Source: Exiguobacterium flavidum (lineage in GTDB: Bacteria > Bacillota > Bacilli > Exiguobacteriales > Exiguobacteriaceae). Taken from it: 64,000 nucleotides of DNA. A program made the position numbers and the translations under genes. The stretch is from contig NZ_QPKS01000009.1 of assembly GCF_003344535.1 (NCBI RefSeq), positions 1 to 64,000 of the forward strand, read 5' to 3'. The notes under the pieces are model-generated. The model was given only the letters and a program-made list of their open reading frames with translations, had not been told where the DNA came from and ran no database searches. Shown here one piece after another: positions 1-8,074 of the stretch. The first letter of the stretch is position 1. Every line of letters begins with the position of its first letter.

Positions 1-332
1 TAGTCGCTCTTTCTTTTGGAGCGAGGGGAAGAGGACAGCTTCTTGAAGAATCGTTTGTAGGCTGCGTCCGCGTTCATGATGGCTTGTTTGACCGCCTTGC
101 TGGGCACTTCCTTGATCCAGGCGAACTCATCCTGCGTCGCGTGTTCGTTGTTCAACCATTTCGAGAAGTCATACCCGGAGAGGAACGAAGAAGTTGCCTC
201 ATGCGCTTCTTTATTCTTTTGAAGGTACAGGTTGTAGACATAACGACAAGTGCCGATGGTCTTATGAATCAGAATGAGTTGTCCTTCAGTCGGTCGGATC
301 TCTGTCTTGTATGCCCTCAACAACCTCTTCAT
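1..332 (-). CDS. tnpB: TnpB (OrfB) of an IS200/IS605-type element, 5' part only
   Basis: The minus strand reads open from an ATG at 332 to the window edge, about 110 codons. It begins MKRLLRAYKTEIRPTEGQ and continues with GTCRYVYNLYLQKNKEAH, the usual N-terminal region of IS200/IS605/IS1341-group TnpB proteins (RNA-guided nucleases related to Cas12). A good ribosome binding site (AAGGAGG at about 333-339) fixes the start. The RuvC catalytic residues and zinc finger, and the 3' end that would encode the guide (omega) RNA, lie outside the window, so activity cannot be judged. No tnpA (Y1 transposase) lies on the 5' side, so this may be a tnpB-only element. Confidence 0.85.
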   Translation of the reverse strand, partial: MKRLLRAYKTEIRPTEGQLILIHKTIGTCRYVYNLYLQKNKEAHEATSSFLSGYDFSKWLNNEHATQDEFAWIKEVPSKAVKQAIMNADAAYKRFFKKLSSSPRSKRKSD

Positions 333-490
333 CCTCCTTCAGTTTATTTTTTGTACTTCCGAAGCTCTTGAACTGCCTCCGTTTCCAAGCGAAGCATAGC
401 TGGGGATAGTCCAATCCTGTCCATATTCAGGTACATTCCATACCATTTGTCTATTTATTCAATTACTATTGTTCATCTCCTATCATAATC

Positions 491-522
491 GAATCCCGGC
501 CATGCGTGCATAGCCGGGATTC
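491..522. repeat. perfect inverted repeat between tnpB and the next gene
   Basis: A 10-bp arm, GAATCCCGGC, is repeated in inverse orientation at 513-522. The 12-nt spacer is itself nearly palindromic (ATGC..GCAT). It lies 17 bp beyond the stop of the 539-832 gene, where a terminator would be expected, but neither strand has a T run after it. It could be a Rho-independent terminator of weak type, an element end structure, or a protein-binding palindrome. Confidence 0.6.
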
Positions 523-538
523 CGTATGTACTACTCGA

Positions 539-832
539 TTAGAAAATGAATTCGCCGAAGTTCTCTCCATCCCACGTTGCAGTCGCGGTCGACACGAAAT
601 AGACAAGACCCGATCCGAACGTATTCTCAAGAAGCGAGACGCGTTGCGGTCCGTTCGTCTGTTCGACGAAGGCGAGACGCACTTCCTCTTTGCCTTGATA
701 TACCCGTTCATAGACACTAAGTCCCCGCGCATTGAGGAACGTTCTGGTCTTCTCGAGTTGAATCTCACCGACTTCCGGACGTCTTTGCTTGATGAACATT
801 TGGCACTTCTCTTCGAATAGTTGCTGATTCAT
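539..832 (-). CDS. small hypothetical protein, 97 aa
   Basis: I do not recognise this family. The protein starts MNQQLFEEKCQMFIKQRRPE, has no signal peptide or membrane segment, and has mixed charge with a C-terminal part rich in aromatic and small residues. It looks like a small soluble alpha+beta protein. The ATG is preceded by AAAGGAGAG at good spacing, which supports it as a real gene. The overlapping plus-strand frame has no such signal. It sits in an accessory-looking stretch next to a tnpB remnant and a strong palindrome. Confidence 0.6.
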   Translation of the reverse strand: MNQQLFEEKCQMFIKQRRPEVGEIQLEKTRTFLNARGLSVYERVYQGKEEVRLAFVEQTNGPQRVSLLENTFGSGLVYFVSTATATWDGENFGEFIF

Positions 833-1140
833 GCTGCATTCTCTCCTTTATCCACATTGAAATTATTCTCTATCTGAGGTGCTTTACAGAGTATATGTTC
901 CCAGATGTTTAATGGAATAATCTTATCAAGCCAAAATAAGTAATCTCACACTGGCGACATGAGGCGGAAGACAGGTTACGAAGGTCATGTTGAAGGTGCC
1001 TCTTCTGAAAGTCATATCTTATTCACCCATGACAAGGTTAATATTGGATTAAAAGGGGAAGTTCAATATATAACAACGAACGTGTATTCGCATCATTTTC
1101 ATTTCGACTTCACTTCAAGGACAGGAGGGCTGATTGCCCG
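833..1140. other. 308-bp intergenic stretch
   Basis: This is AT-richer than its surroundings. It separates the divergent 539-832 gene and the DinB-like gene. The only structure I can support is the candidate promoter near its right end (1044-1072). A 61-codon plus-strand frame at 959-1144 lacks a ribosome binding site and is probably not a gene. Confidence 0.5.
1044..1072 (+). promoter_or_regulatory. candidate SigA promoter for the DinB-like gene
   Basis: TTGGAT at 1044-1049, then 17 bp, then TATATA at 1067-1072. It lies about 70 bp before the ATG at 1141. Confidence 0.45.
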
Positions 1141-1638
1141 ATGAACATCAAAGAACTGCTCACACAATATAGAAATGATCTCGGCACTTATTCTCTACAG
1201 GAACTTCGCCATAAAAATGAGCATGACGTCTGGTCGATCGGTCAGATGTTCGACCATATCATCGTGGTTTCGAACGAATATCTTGATAATGCGGAAGCGT
1301 GCCTTGGACAGATAGAGATACAGCCATCAGGAAAAAGTTCTTTTGGTGAGCAATTATTCCGGGAGGGTGGATTTCCAGATATCAAGATTCGTTTGCCGGA
1401 TGAAATGAATACCCCTCCTAACAACTCTGACAGCCAAGCAGAGCTCACTGCCAGATTGGACAGATTGATCGAACGGACAGAGCATTTGAAGTCAATAGTC
1501 GGTTCTGCACATCCTCACCGCAAGGTAATGCATGGAGGATTAGGTTGGCTGAATGCTCAGGAATGGTTCGATTTGGTCGAAATGCATGCACGACATCACT
1601 TGCGCCAAAAAACGGAACTGGAACATTTCATCAATTGA
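1141..1638 (+). CDS. DinB superfamily protein, 165 aa
   Basis: This is a predicted four-helix-bundle protein of the DinB/YfiT group, which are metal-binding proteins often acting as thiol-dependent transferases or of unknown role. The N-terminal pattern WSIGQMFDHIIVVSNEY and the C-terminal HARHHLRQ supply the histidines expected to hold a divalent metal. The length is typical. The start is supported by AGGAGGG about 12 nt upstream. The next gene begins 35 bp downstream on the same strand, so the two probably form an operon. Base composition is AT-richer than in the housekeeping genes to the right. The specific substrate is unknown. Confidence 0.75.
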   Translation: MNIKELLTQYRNDLGTYSLQELRHKNEHDVWSIGQMFDHIIVVSNEYLDNAEACLGQIEIQPSGKSSFGEQLFREGGFPDIKIRLPDEMNTPPNNSDSQAELTARLDRLIERTEHLKSIVGSAHPHRKVMHGGLGWLNAQEWFDLVEMHARHHLRQKTELEHFIN

Positions 1639-1673
1639 CTAACCGCATCAGCGCCGAAAGGAGACGGAAACAA

Positions 1674-2072
1674 ATGAGATATGTATGCCTAGGATTCTTC
1701 AACCCTTCAAAAATGAACGTTCTTCCGAAAAAGGATGTCGACGCCATCATGGAGGAATGTCAGATACATCTCGAAACTCTCCAAAAAACCGATCGTTTGC
1801 TATTAGATACCGGAGTCGAACAAGAAATGAATATTTTGCGCCTGGTTGACGGGAAGATACGTGTTGAAAACATTCAACCAGGCGAACGTGAAAGAATGCT
1901 CGGAAGTGTGTTCATGCTCGAAGCTCAAGACATGGAGGACGCAATTCGAACAGCATCCCTACATCCTACCGTCCAGGTCAGCAGAGGTGAGAAGCTCGAT
2001 TGGGAAATCGAAATTCACCCTATCCATCATTTCGAAATGAAGCAATCATCCGTTCCGTCAAACGATTCCTAA
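1674..2072 (+). CDS. YCII-related domain protein, 132 aa
   Basis: It starts MRYVCLGFFNPSKMNVLPKK and contains a ferredoxin-like fold segment with SLHPTVQVSRGEKLDWEIEIHPI, typical of the YCII/DGPF family of small dimeric proteins (role mostly unknown; some are enzymes). The open frame extends upstream to 1545, but the ATG at 1674 has GAAAGGAG just before it and matches the family N-terminus, so I use it. It follows the DinB-like gene with a 35-bp gap and is probably cotranscribed. It converges on the oxidoreductase gene that ends at 2103. Confidence 0.7.
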   Translation: MRYVCLGFFNPSKMNVLPKKDVDAIMEECQIHLETLQKTDRLLLDTGVEQEMNILRLVDGKIRVENIQPGERERMLGSVFMLEAQDMEDAIRTASLHPTVQVSRGEKLDWEIEIHPIHHFEMKQSSVPSNDS

Positions 2073-2102
2073 AATCATCAAATAGCGTCAATTGAAGTTT
2101 CA

Positions 2103-3551
2103 TCATATGTCGACTCCGTACATTCGTGCGACGTGAATAGCCGACGTCGTTACACCAATCGTCCCTGCGCCTGGAAAAATCGTGTCGCCGATGATCGACA
2201 GACCAGATAGTCCGGTACGGAAGGACGCGGCTCGAAACAGGCTCGATCCCGGCAACTGCGGATAACCACCGACCCCTCCGTCTGGCCGGAACGTATAGCG
2301 GACCCATGCTCCAGGTCCCCCAGGCAGGCGTTCAAGCGCATGTTGATTGAATCCGGGAAACTGTCCTTCAAGAATTCGCTCAAACACTTGCTGCATCTCT
2401 TGTTCCTGAACAGCATAAAGATTTCTCTCCTTCGAAAAACGACCGATTTCGATATGACACGACATCGTCAATGTACGGTATCCCGTCGGCGCTCGATATT
2501 CGTCCCCTATTTTCGAGAGGGAGATGAAGGCGTGCCCTGAAGGCAATGTCCTGTCATGAACTTGTCTGAAGAGGGCTCCATCTTGGACAAGGTGTTCAGG
2601 AATAGCCGCATAGTAAGTGAATGTCGCCCACTGAGAGAGTTTTTGCTGATGCCGATAGGTTTTCTTCAGCATTCGTTCGATCGACGAATCGCTGATTTTC
2701 ATGACGCCTTCGATCGGCATCGCGCAGATCAGTTCGTCGACGAGCTCGAACCTCCCCCGGCGGTCACTCAGCAAAAAGCCGTTTGGCACACGACGTATTC
2801 CGGTCATCTGACGCCCCATTTGTAGCTCAGCCCCGTTCTCGAGCGCCTTTTCCTTCAGGGCATCTGCAATCCGGAAAAGTCCGCCCGGAACGTAATATGC
2901 CCCGCGGTGATAGATCGTCAGAGCGATTGCTCCGAGCAAAGCGGACGCTTCGATTCCGGTCTGCATGCTGTCGAGCAGAATACCGTCGACCATTCTTTCG
3001 AACGTCGTCCCGAGTAACCCGTGACGCGCCAGCAGTGTTTTTACGGTTTGCATCAGATAAGGGGCGATCATCAATCCATCGACCGTGTGAGGAAGAAGGG
3101 CTTTGATGTCTCCTGACGTCCGGAGCGGGAGAACGGGAAGCGTCTCCATGATCGGTTCGATGCGCGAGACGATCTGATCCAACTCCTCATAAAAAGAAAC
3201 GATTCCCTCTTTGTCAGCCTCAAATATCTCGCTGAGATGCTTGACGAACTTCCTCTTGTCTTTATGATAGGTGATGCGCTGTCCGTCAAGCTCGATGATC
3301 ATGACTTCTCTTAACAGCTCGGCTTCTAAAGATATCCCTAGATGACTCAAGACACGTTCATGGATTCCGCCCCTCTCAAAACCCATTCCGAGCGTCGCAC
3401 CAGCAGCAAAAGTGAATTCTCCCCGGCTGAACTTGCCGGCAGACCCTCCCCATTCCCTCGCTCCTTCATATACGACGACATCGTACGCCTCGCTAAGCAG
3501 CGCAGCTGCCGTCAAACCGGCAATCCCGCCTCCGATGATACCGATTCGCAT
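2103..3551 (-). CDS. FAD-dependent oxidoreductase of the phytoene desaturase (CrtI/CrtN) family, 482 aa
   Basis: A flavin amine-oxidase-fold protein, probably a carotenoid desaturase/oxidase or a paralogue acting on another isoprenoid or lipid. The N-terminal dinucleotide-binding motif GIIGGGIAGLTAAALL follows the start directly, and the C-terminus carries the usual FAD-contact GDTIFPGAGTIGVTTSA. The frame can begin at a TTG at 3566, but the ATG at 3551 is preceded by GAGGGGGAG and gives a canonical N-terminus. It lies 11 bp after the lipoprotein gene and may be cotranscribed with it. No other carotenoid gene is nearby, so the substrate is uncertain. Confidence 0.75.
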   Translation of the reverse strand: MRIGIIGGGIAGLTAAALLSEAYDVVVYEGAREWGGSAGKFSRGEFTFAAGATLGMGFERGGIHERVLSHLGISLEAELLREVMIIELDGQRITYHKDKRKFVKHLSEIFEADKEGIVSFYEELDQIVSRIEPIMETLPVLPLRTSGDIKALLPHTVDGLMIAPYLMQTVKTLLARHGLLGTTFERMVDGILLDSMQTGIEASALLGAIALTIYHRGAYYVPGGLFRIADALKEKALENGAELQMGRQMTGIRRVPNGFLLSDRRGRFELVDELICAMPIEGVMKISDSSIERMLKKTYRHQQKLSQWATFTYYAAIPEHLVQDGALFRQVHDRTLPSGHAFISLSKIGDEYRAPTGYRTLTMSCHIEIGRFSKERNLYAVQEQEMQQVFERILEGQFPGFNQHALERLPGGPGAWVRYTFRPDGGVGGYPQLPGSSLFRAASFRTGLSGLSIIGDTIFPGAGTIGVTTSAIHVARMYGVDI

Positions 3552-3562
3552 GACGCTCCCCC

Positions 3563-5149
3563 TCAACTGTTTGAATCATCGAAAAGAAACCGCTTGATTT
3601 CCTTGAAGACCGGCTCTCTTCGATGGATCGTGAAATGATCGTACTTGTATGATTTCGTCTCGATGTTGTCCGTATAGTTCTCAAGCGCAAACGAACTATC
3701 GAGCCGGATCAGATCAAAGTCGCCTCCCTTAGCACCGAAGGAATAGACCATGACATCGCGCGGCCATGTCTCAAGCCGTTCAGTCAACGTCTGAATGACT
3801 TCGGATTTGCTAGCGAGATCGCGGATGGCCGGGCTGTTCGTATTCGTCCCATAAGGAGCAAGAACAAGGCCGAGGTCCGCATAATCGGATCCCGCAATCG
3901 GGGAATCGAGCGTGACGATTTTTCTGACATGGTAAGGTATGCTTTCTCTCAACGTATAGTTGACGATTCCGAGACCTCCCATGCTGTGACCGACTAAATT
4001 GATGTCCGTGAAGTTTGCCCGTTGCGCTTTATCGTAAGCGGCGATCGACTCCGCGATCCACTTCTCTTGTTCATCGATGCTCGCCTCATCATCTTCGAAG
4101 ACGATTCGGACGAGCGGATTGCCTGTTGTCGAAGGGGCGGCCTGGCATTTCACACCGCCTTCTAGGTCGACGTCACATCGTCCGCCGTCGTCAGCCACCT
4201 TCGATTTTCGCATATGCTCGATCATCGGTAAAAATGTTCGCTCCGTCCCAAATAACCCATGCACGAGGAAAGTCGGCGTGATTTCACCTTTGGCAGAGAC
4301 GACCTGCTCCGTCGGCGGAGGAGCACTGGACGAGTCAGGGGCAATCATCAGGGTGATTGTTCCGAATACGAAACAGATCAGCAACGTCACCCCGACAGTT
4401 TTGACCTGTTCGCGGCGCAGACGCCGTACCCGGTGGAACAGCCAGTATAGGAAGATGCCAAGTGCGAGCAACAAGACGATGATCGTAATGATCCAGCCGG
4501 TCGGATTCGGCACATAGGCGATCAGTTGCAACTGGTTCGCCTTCGTTCCATACAGTTTCCAGGAGACGTCGCTGTAGTTCGCCCAGTCAATCTGCTCTCC
4601 GTTCTGGAGGATGACCGCTTTTGGCGCGTGAAGATTGATTTCGATATCCGCTTGGCGAATGTAGCGATCAGCAAGCTTCTTCACTTGCCCGGTCGGTTGA
4701 TATCCTTGAATGTTCAGACGGTCGATACTGAGATCGATCGTCGTATCGAGCCGGTATTTATCGAACCAGAAACCGTCCGTTTTCTTGACATCATATGTCG
4801 TATCCGGCGGAATCAGGATACCTCCGATCCCCGTCTTCCATTCGTCCTTGATTGAAGCCATGTCCTCAAGTCGGTCAAACGTCTTGACCATCTTCATCCC
4901 CTCGAAGTCATCCTTCGTCGAGAAGAGTTCCGTCTCGTATCCATTCTTTTCTGCCTGCTTCGAGAGCTTTTCCCAGTCGGGCTGCATGTTGAGCAGTCTC
5001 GCGACTGGATGCTCTTTTGCCGCGTAAGTCGTCTTCAGTGTGACGCTCTGGTCCGTGTGGATCGTCGCATCATACTTGATTCTTATGCAACCGCCAAGAA
5101 GAAGAATCAATGTACTCAATAGCAGGACGAACGACAGTCTTTTTTTCAA
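3563..5149 (-). CDS. lipoprotein fusing an LppM-like domain, two membrane segments and a DUF915 alpha/beta hydrolase, 528 aa
   Basis: The signal peptide ends in the lipobox LGGC (Cys21). Residues about 22-215 resemble the LppM/DUF3153 extracellular domain. Two membrane segments follow (about 218-238 and 251-270), joined by a basic loop (RVRRLRREQVK) that should lie inside. The C-terminal part (about 290-528) is a DUF915-type alpha/beta hydrolase with FLVHGLFGT and the nucleophile elbow GHSMGG (Ser389). The positive-inside rule puts both the N-terminal domain and the hydrolase outside the cell. DUF915 proteins are usually stand-alone secreted hydrolases of unknown substrate, so this arrangement is unusual. 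I see no frameshift. It is upstream of the CrtI-like gene on the same strand. Confidence 0.7.
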   Translation of the reverse strand: MKKRLSFVLLLSTLILLLGGCIRIKYDATIHTDQSVTLKTTYAAKEHPVARLLNMQPDWEKLSKQAEKNGYETELFSTKDDFEGMKMVKTFDRLEDMASIKDEWKTGIGGILIPPDTTYDVKKTDGFWFDKYRLDTTIDLSIDRLNIQGYQPTGQVKKLADRYIRQADIEINLHAPKAVILQNGEQIDWANYSDVSWKLYGTKANQLQLIAYVPNPTGWIITIIVLLLALGIFLYWLFHRVRRLRREQVKTVGVTLLICFVFGTITLMIAPDSSSAPPPTEQVVSAKGEITPTFLVHGLFGTERTFLPMIEHMRKSKVADDGGRCDVDLEGGVKCQAAPSTTGNPLVRIVFEDDEASIDEQEKWIAESIAAYDKAQRANFTDINLVGHSMGGLGIVNYTLRESIPYHVRKIVTLDSPIAGSDYADLGLVLAPYGTNTNSPAIRDLASKSEVIQTLTERLETWPRDVMVYSFGAKGGDFDLIRLDSSFALENYTDNIETKSYKYDHFTIHRREPVFKEIKRFLFDDSNS

Positions 5150-5199
5150 ATCATCCCCTCCTTCTTCATCCTTTTCCCAATCATACGCGTCCTCACACG

Positions 5200-5230
5200 A
5201 AAAAAACAGCTGAGGTCCTCCTCAGCTGTT
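5200..5230 (-). terminator. intrinsic terminator after the GGDEF gene
   Basis: 11-bp stem AACAGCTGAGG (5205-5215) with CCTCAGCTGTT (5220-5230), a 4-nt loop, then a T run on the minus strand. Confidence 0.85.
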
Positions 5231-6733
5231 TTGCACGACATGCTCAGCCCAAATCGTCTGATTGCGCCCATTTCGCTTGGCCTCATACAGTGCGCTGTCC
5301 GTCCTGTGATACAGTTTCTCGAATCGCTCACCTCGGGCGAGTACTCCGCAACCGATGCTTACCGTTATTGCGATATCACTCTCCCGAGTAGTACTCTCGA
5401 CGGATTTTCGAATCGTTTCCGCCTTCTTCAACAAGGACGGTTGGTCTTGTGTCGACAACAACACGCCGAACTCCTCGCCGCCGATTCGTGAAAACGCTTC
5501 GGACCCATCAAGCACGTTCTCGACGATCCGAGTGACGAGACAGATCACCTCGTCGCCCTTTTGATGTCCATACGTGTCGTTCACTTGTTTGAAGTGATCG
5601 ATGTCGAAGAGGATCAACCCGCAGCCGTCGCCACGGTCGAGCGACAGCTCGACACGATCCTGAAATGCTCTCCGGTTGAGGAGGCCGGTCAACGGATCGG
5701 TTTCGGCAAGACGCCGGAGGAGCTGCTCTTCACGCACCTCACTCGTCCGGTCACTCAGCATCAGGATTAGCGCGCTCTCCATCCCGGCATGTGCCTTTAA
5801 TGGAATCAGCTGCATCTCGAAGACCCGTTCATCGATTTCAAATCCGACTGTCGTCTTCTCGCGTGAGGTGATCGCCTTCTTGATCAGCGGATGGTCATTG
5901 ACGAAGTGCAGCATCGAGATGCCGATTCGAAGTGGACCAAGCTTCTCAAGGAAGTGCTCCGCCGAAGGGTTGAAGTCGACGATCTTCAGATTGCCGTCAA
6001 GCAACATGATCGGCTCCTTCAAATGATCGACGATGACGCTCCTTGCAATCGGTATGACTTTGAGAAGCTGATGTCGGTACGCCTGGTTGAACAGCAGTAC
6101 GACGAATGGGAACGAGAGCGTCGACAACGGAAGAATGTCTGCGAGGTATGTACTTCCAAGCCGGAAGGCCGCGAGTAATGAGATCGCAATCAGCGAGAAG
6201 GCGAACGCAAGATAATTTTTCTTTTGCGCCGTCCCGATCCTGAACGCTTCGATGACGAGCATGATGATCCCGATCACACACAGCAATAGCCCGGACAGCA
6301 GGAGTATCGTATTAAGTGGTGTTCGGACGACCTCGATCACCTTTTCGCCTGCCCCCTCCAGCCGAACATAGGAACGCATCAAGCCATGATATCGATCCGT
6401 GAAGATGAGGACGACCGCCGTGACGAACGGCATGAGAATGAACATGCTCGCCGTACCGAGCGGTTTTCCAATCAGCCTTCGGATGAGTCCGTATACGATG
6501 ACAGGTGCGAGAAACACTCCGATTTGCTGGACATTTCGGCCAAACAGCTTCCATTCGAACGTATCCGTCCGCAATTCGATATAGCTTCCTACCGACCAAG
6601 TGAACAATAGCAACATCAACGAGCTGAACCAGCCGCTGATCTCTGATTCCCTTCTGAAACGCAAGGAGTGGAGCAATAGGAAGGACATACCGATCATCGG
6701 TCCGAACCAGATTGCTTCTTTGATATATTCCAT
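5222..6733 (-). CDS. membrane diguanylate cyclase: multi-TM sensor, PAS, GGDEF; 503 aa
   Basis: Predicted to make cyclic di-GMP in response to a signal sensed in or near the membrane. About seven hydrophobic segments occupy residues 1-215. They are followed by a PAS-like domain (about 225-330, with EPIMLLDGNLKIVDFNPSAE) and a GGDEF domain from DPLTGLLNRRAF to the end. The active site reads GGEEF and the metal/nucleotide segment reads LILFDIDHFKQVND, so catalysis looks intact. The usual RxxD inhibitory site before GGEEF is not present (DGSE at that position). It is a single gene with its own terminator. The C-terminal residues overlap the terminator stem. Confidence 0.85.
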   Translation of the reverse strand: MEYIKEAIWFGPMIGMSFLLLHSLRFRRESEISGWFSSLMLLLFTWSVGSYIELRTDTFEWKLFGRNVQQIGVFLAPVIVYGLIRRLIGKPLGTASMFILMPFVTAVVLIFTDRYHGLMRSYVRLEGAGEKVIEVVRTPLNTILLLSGLLLCVIGIIMLVIEAFRIGTAQKKNYLAFAFSLIAISLLAAFRLGSTYLADILPLSTLSFPFVVLLFNQAYRHQLLKVIPIARSVIVDHLKEPIMLLDGNLKIVDFNPSAEHFLEKLGPLRIGISMLHFVNDHPLIKKAITSREKTTVGFEIDERVFEMQLIPLKAHAGMESALILMLSDRTSEVREEQLLRRLAETDPLTGLLNRRAFQDRVELSLDRGDGCGLILFDIDHFKQVNDTYGHQKGDEVICLVTRIVENVLDGSEAFSRIGGEEFGVLLSTQDQPSLLKKAETIRKSVESTTRESDIAITVSIGCGVLARGERFEKLYHRTDSALYEAKRNGRNQTIWAEHVVQNS

Positions 6734-6859
6734 CCCAAATCGCCTCTTTCTCTCTATATGCCAAAAGACCTATTCCTGATAGTTCCATATTACCCCTTTC
6801 ATTGGCATATGACCAGATGAAATTCTGATTGCCCGTTTGGACATCTTCCATCGTTCAGC

Positions 6860-6890
6860 AAGAAAGGCCGCCTCCAAAGGGAAGCAGCCT
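6860..6890 (-). terminator. probable terminator after kbl
   Basis: AGGCCGCCTCC (6865-6875) pairs with GGAAGCAGCCT (6880-6890), allowing two G-U pairs. The T tract (TTTCTT) on the minus strand is short. Confidence 0.55.
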
Positions 6891-6901
6891 CTCATCTTTC
6901 T

Positions 6902-8074
6902 TTAAATCAATCCGAGTTCCTTGCCAGCCTTTTCAAAAGCAGCCAGTGCTTGCTCAAGATCCTCCTGCGTGTGTTCTGCCGTTACGATCGTCCGGACACG
7001 TGCTTTTCCTTTCGCTACGGTCGGGAAGGCAATCCCTTGCGCGAACACCCCGAGTTCACGGAGACGGTCAGACAGCTTGTGACAGAGTGCTTCGTCGCCG
7101 ACGATGACCGGCGTGATCGGCGTCGTCGACGTTCCGATGTCGAAACCGAGCGCGCGGAGCCCTTCCTTGAAGAACGCCGTGTTCGACCAGAGACGATCAA
7201 ACAACTCGACCTCTTCCTCCATCACGCGGAGCGCTTCCCGGTTCGCTTCGACGACAGCCGGTGGATGCGATGTCGAGAACAGGAACGAGCGTCCCTTGTG
7301 AATCAGGTAATCCTTGACGTGCTGCTCACAAGCGACGTACCCGCCGAGTACTCCGATTGCTTTCGAGAGTGTGCCGACTTGAAGGGCCACGCGTCCGTCG
7401 AGCCCGAAGTGATTGACTGTTCCCCGGCCATTCTTCCCGAGGACACCTGAAGCGTGTGCATCGTCGACCATCACGAGTGCATCATACTTCTCTGCGAGCT
7501 CGACGATCTCAGGAAGGGGCGCGATGTTCCCGTCCATCGAGAAGACGCCGTCCGTGACGACGAGACGCGTTCTCGCGTCCTGCGTCTCCTGTAGCGCAGC
7601 TTCGAGATCCTTCAGATCGACGTGCTTGTAGATACGGCGCTTCGCCTTCGTCAGGCGAATTCCATCGATGATCGAGGCATGGTTCAACTCATCCGAGATG
7701 ACGACATCTTCCGGGCTGAGGAGCGCCGATAGCACACCGAGATTCGTCGCATATCCCGATTGGAATACGAGAGCAGCTTCCGTATGCTTGAACGTCGCGA
7801 GCTCCCGTTCGAAATCGTCATGCATCTTCAGCGTTCCGGCAATCGTCCGGACGGATCCGGTACCGGCACCGAACTCAAGTGCCGCTTCGCACGCTTTTTT
7901 TGCGAGGCGCGGATGCGCAGCCAGGCCGAGGTAGTTGTTCGAAGACAGCTGAATCAGTTCCTTGCCGTCGATCGTGACGCGATTATGTTGCGCGCTTTCG
8001 AGTGGTACGAGCTTACGGAACGTGCCTGCATTTCTCATTTCATCCAGTTCTAGTTTCAAATGTTCGAATCCCAT
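6902..8074 (-). CDS. kbl: glycine C-acetyltransferase (2-amino-3-ketobutyrate CoA ligase), 390 aa
   Basis: A PLP enzyme of the alpha-oxoamine synthase family that cleaves 2-amino-3-oxobutyrate with CoA to glycine and acetyl-CoA, the second step of threonine breakdown. The PLP lysine lies in TLSKAIGVLGGY, preceded by the aldimine-site segment VDDAHASGVLG. The length is typical. Its ATG overlaps the tdh stop (ATGA), so the pair is translationally coupled. The pairing with tdh separates it from the related BioF enzymes. Confidence 0.93.
   Translation of the reverse strand: MGFEHLKLELDEMRNAGTFRKLVPLESAQHNRVTIDGKELIQLSSNNYLGLAAHPRLAKKACEAALEFGAGTGSVRTIAGTLKMHDDFERELATFKHTEAALVFQSGYATNLGVLSALLSPEDVVISDELNHASIIDGIRLTKAKRRIYKHVDLKDLEAALQETQDARTRLVVTDGVFSMDGNIAPLPEIVELAEKYDALVMVDDAHASGVLGKNGRGTVNHFGLDGRVALQVGTLSKAIGVLGGYVACEQHVKDYLIHKGRSFLFSTSHPPAVVEANREALRVMEEEVELFDRLWSNTAFFKEGLRALGFDIGTSTTPITPVIVGDEALCHKLSDRLRELGVFAQGIAFPTVAKGKARVRTIVTAEHTQEDLEQALAAFEKAGKELGLI

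Noticed and set aside
506..820. Plus-strand frame overlapping the 539-832 gene
   Set aside because: No ribosome binding site; it is the antisense of a better-supported gene.
959..1144. 61-codon plus-strand frame before the DinB-like gene
   Set aside because: No ribosome binding site, no family resemblance, it contains the likely promoter of the next gene, and it ends on that gene's start.
6312..6851. 179-codon minus-strand frame overlapping the GGDEF gene
   Set aside because: Out of frame with a gene of clear family; Arg/His-rich translation typical of a shadow frame.
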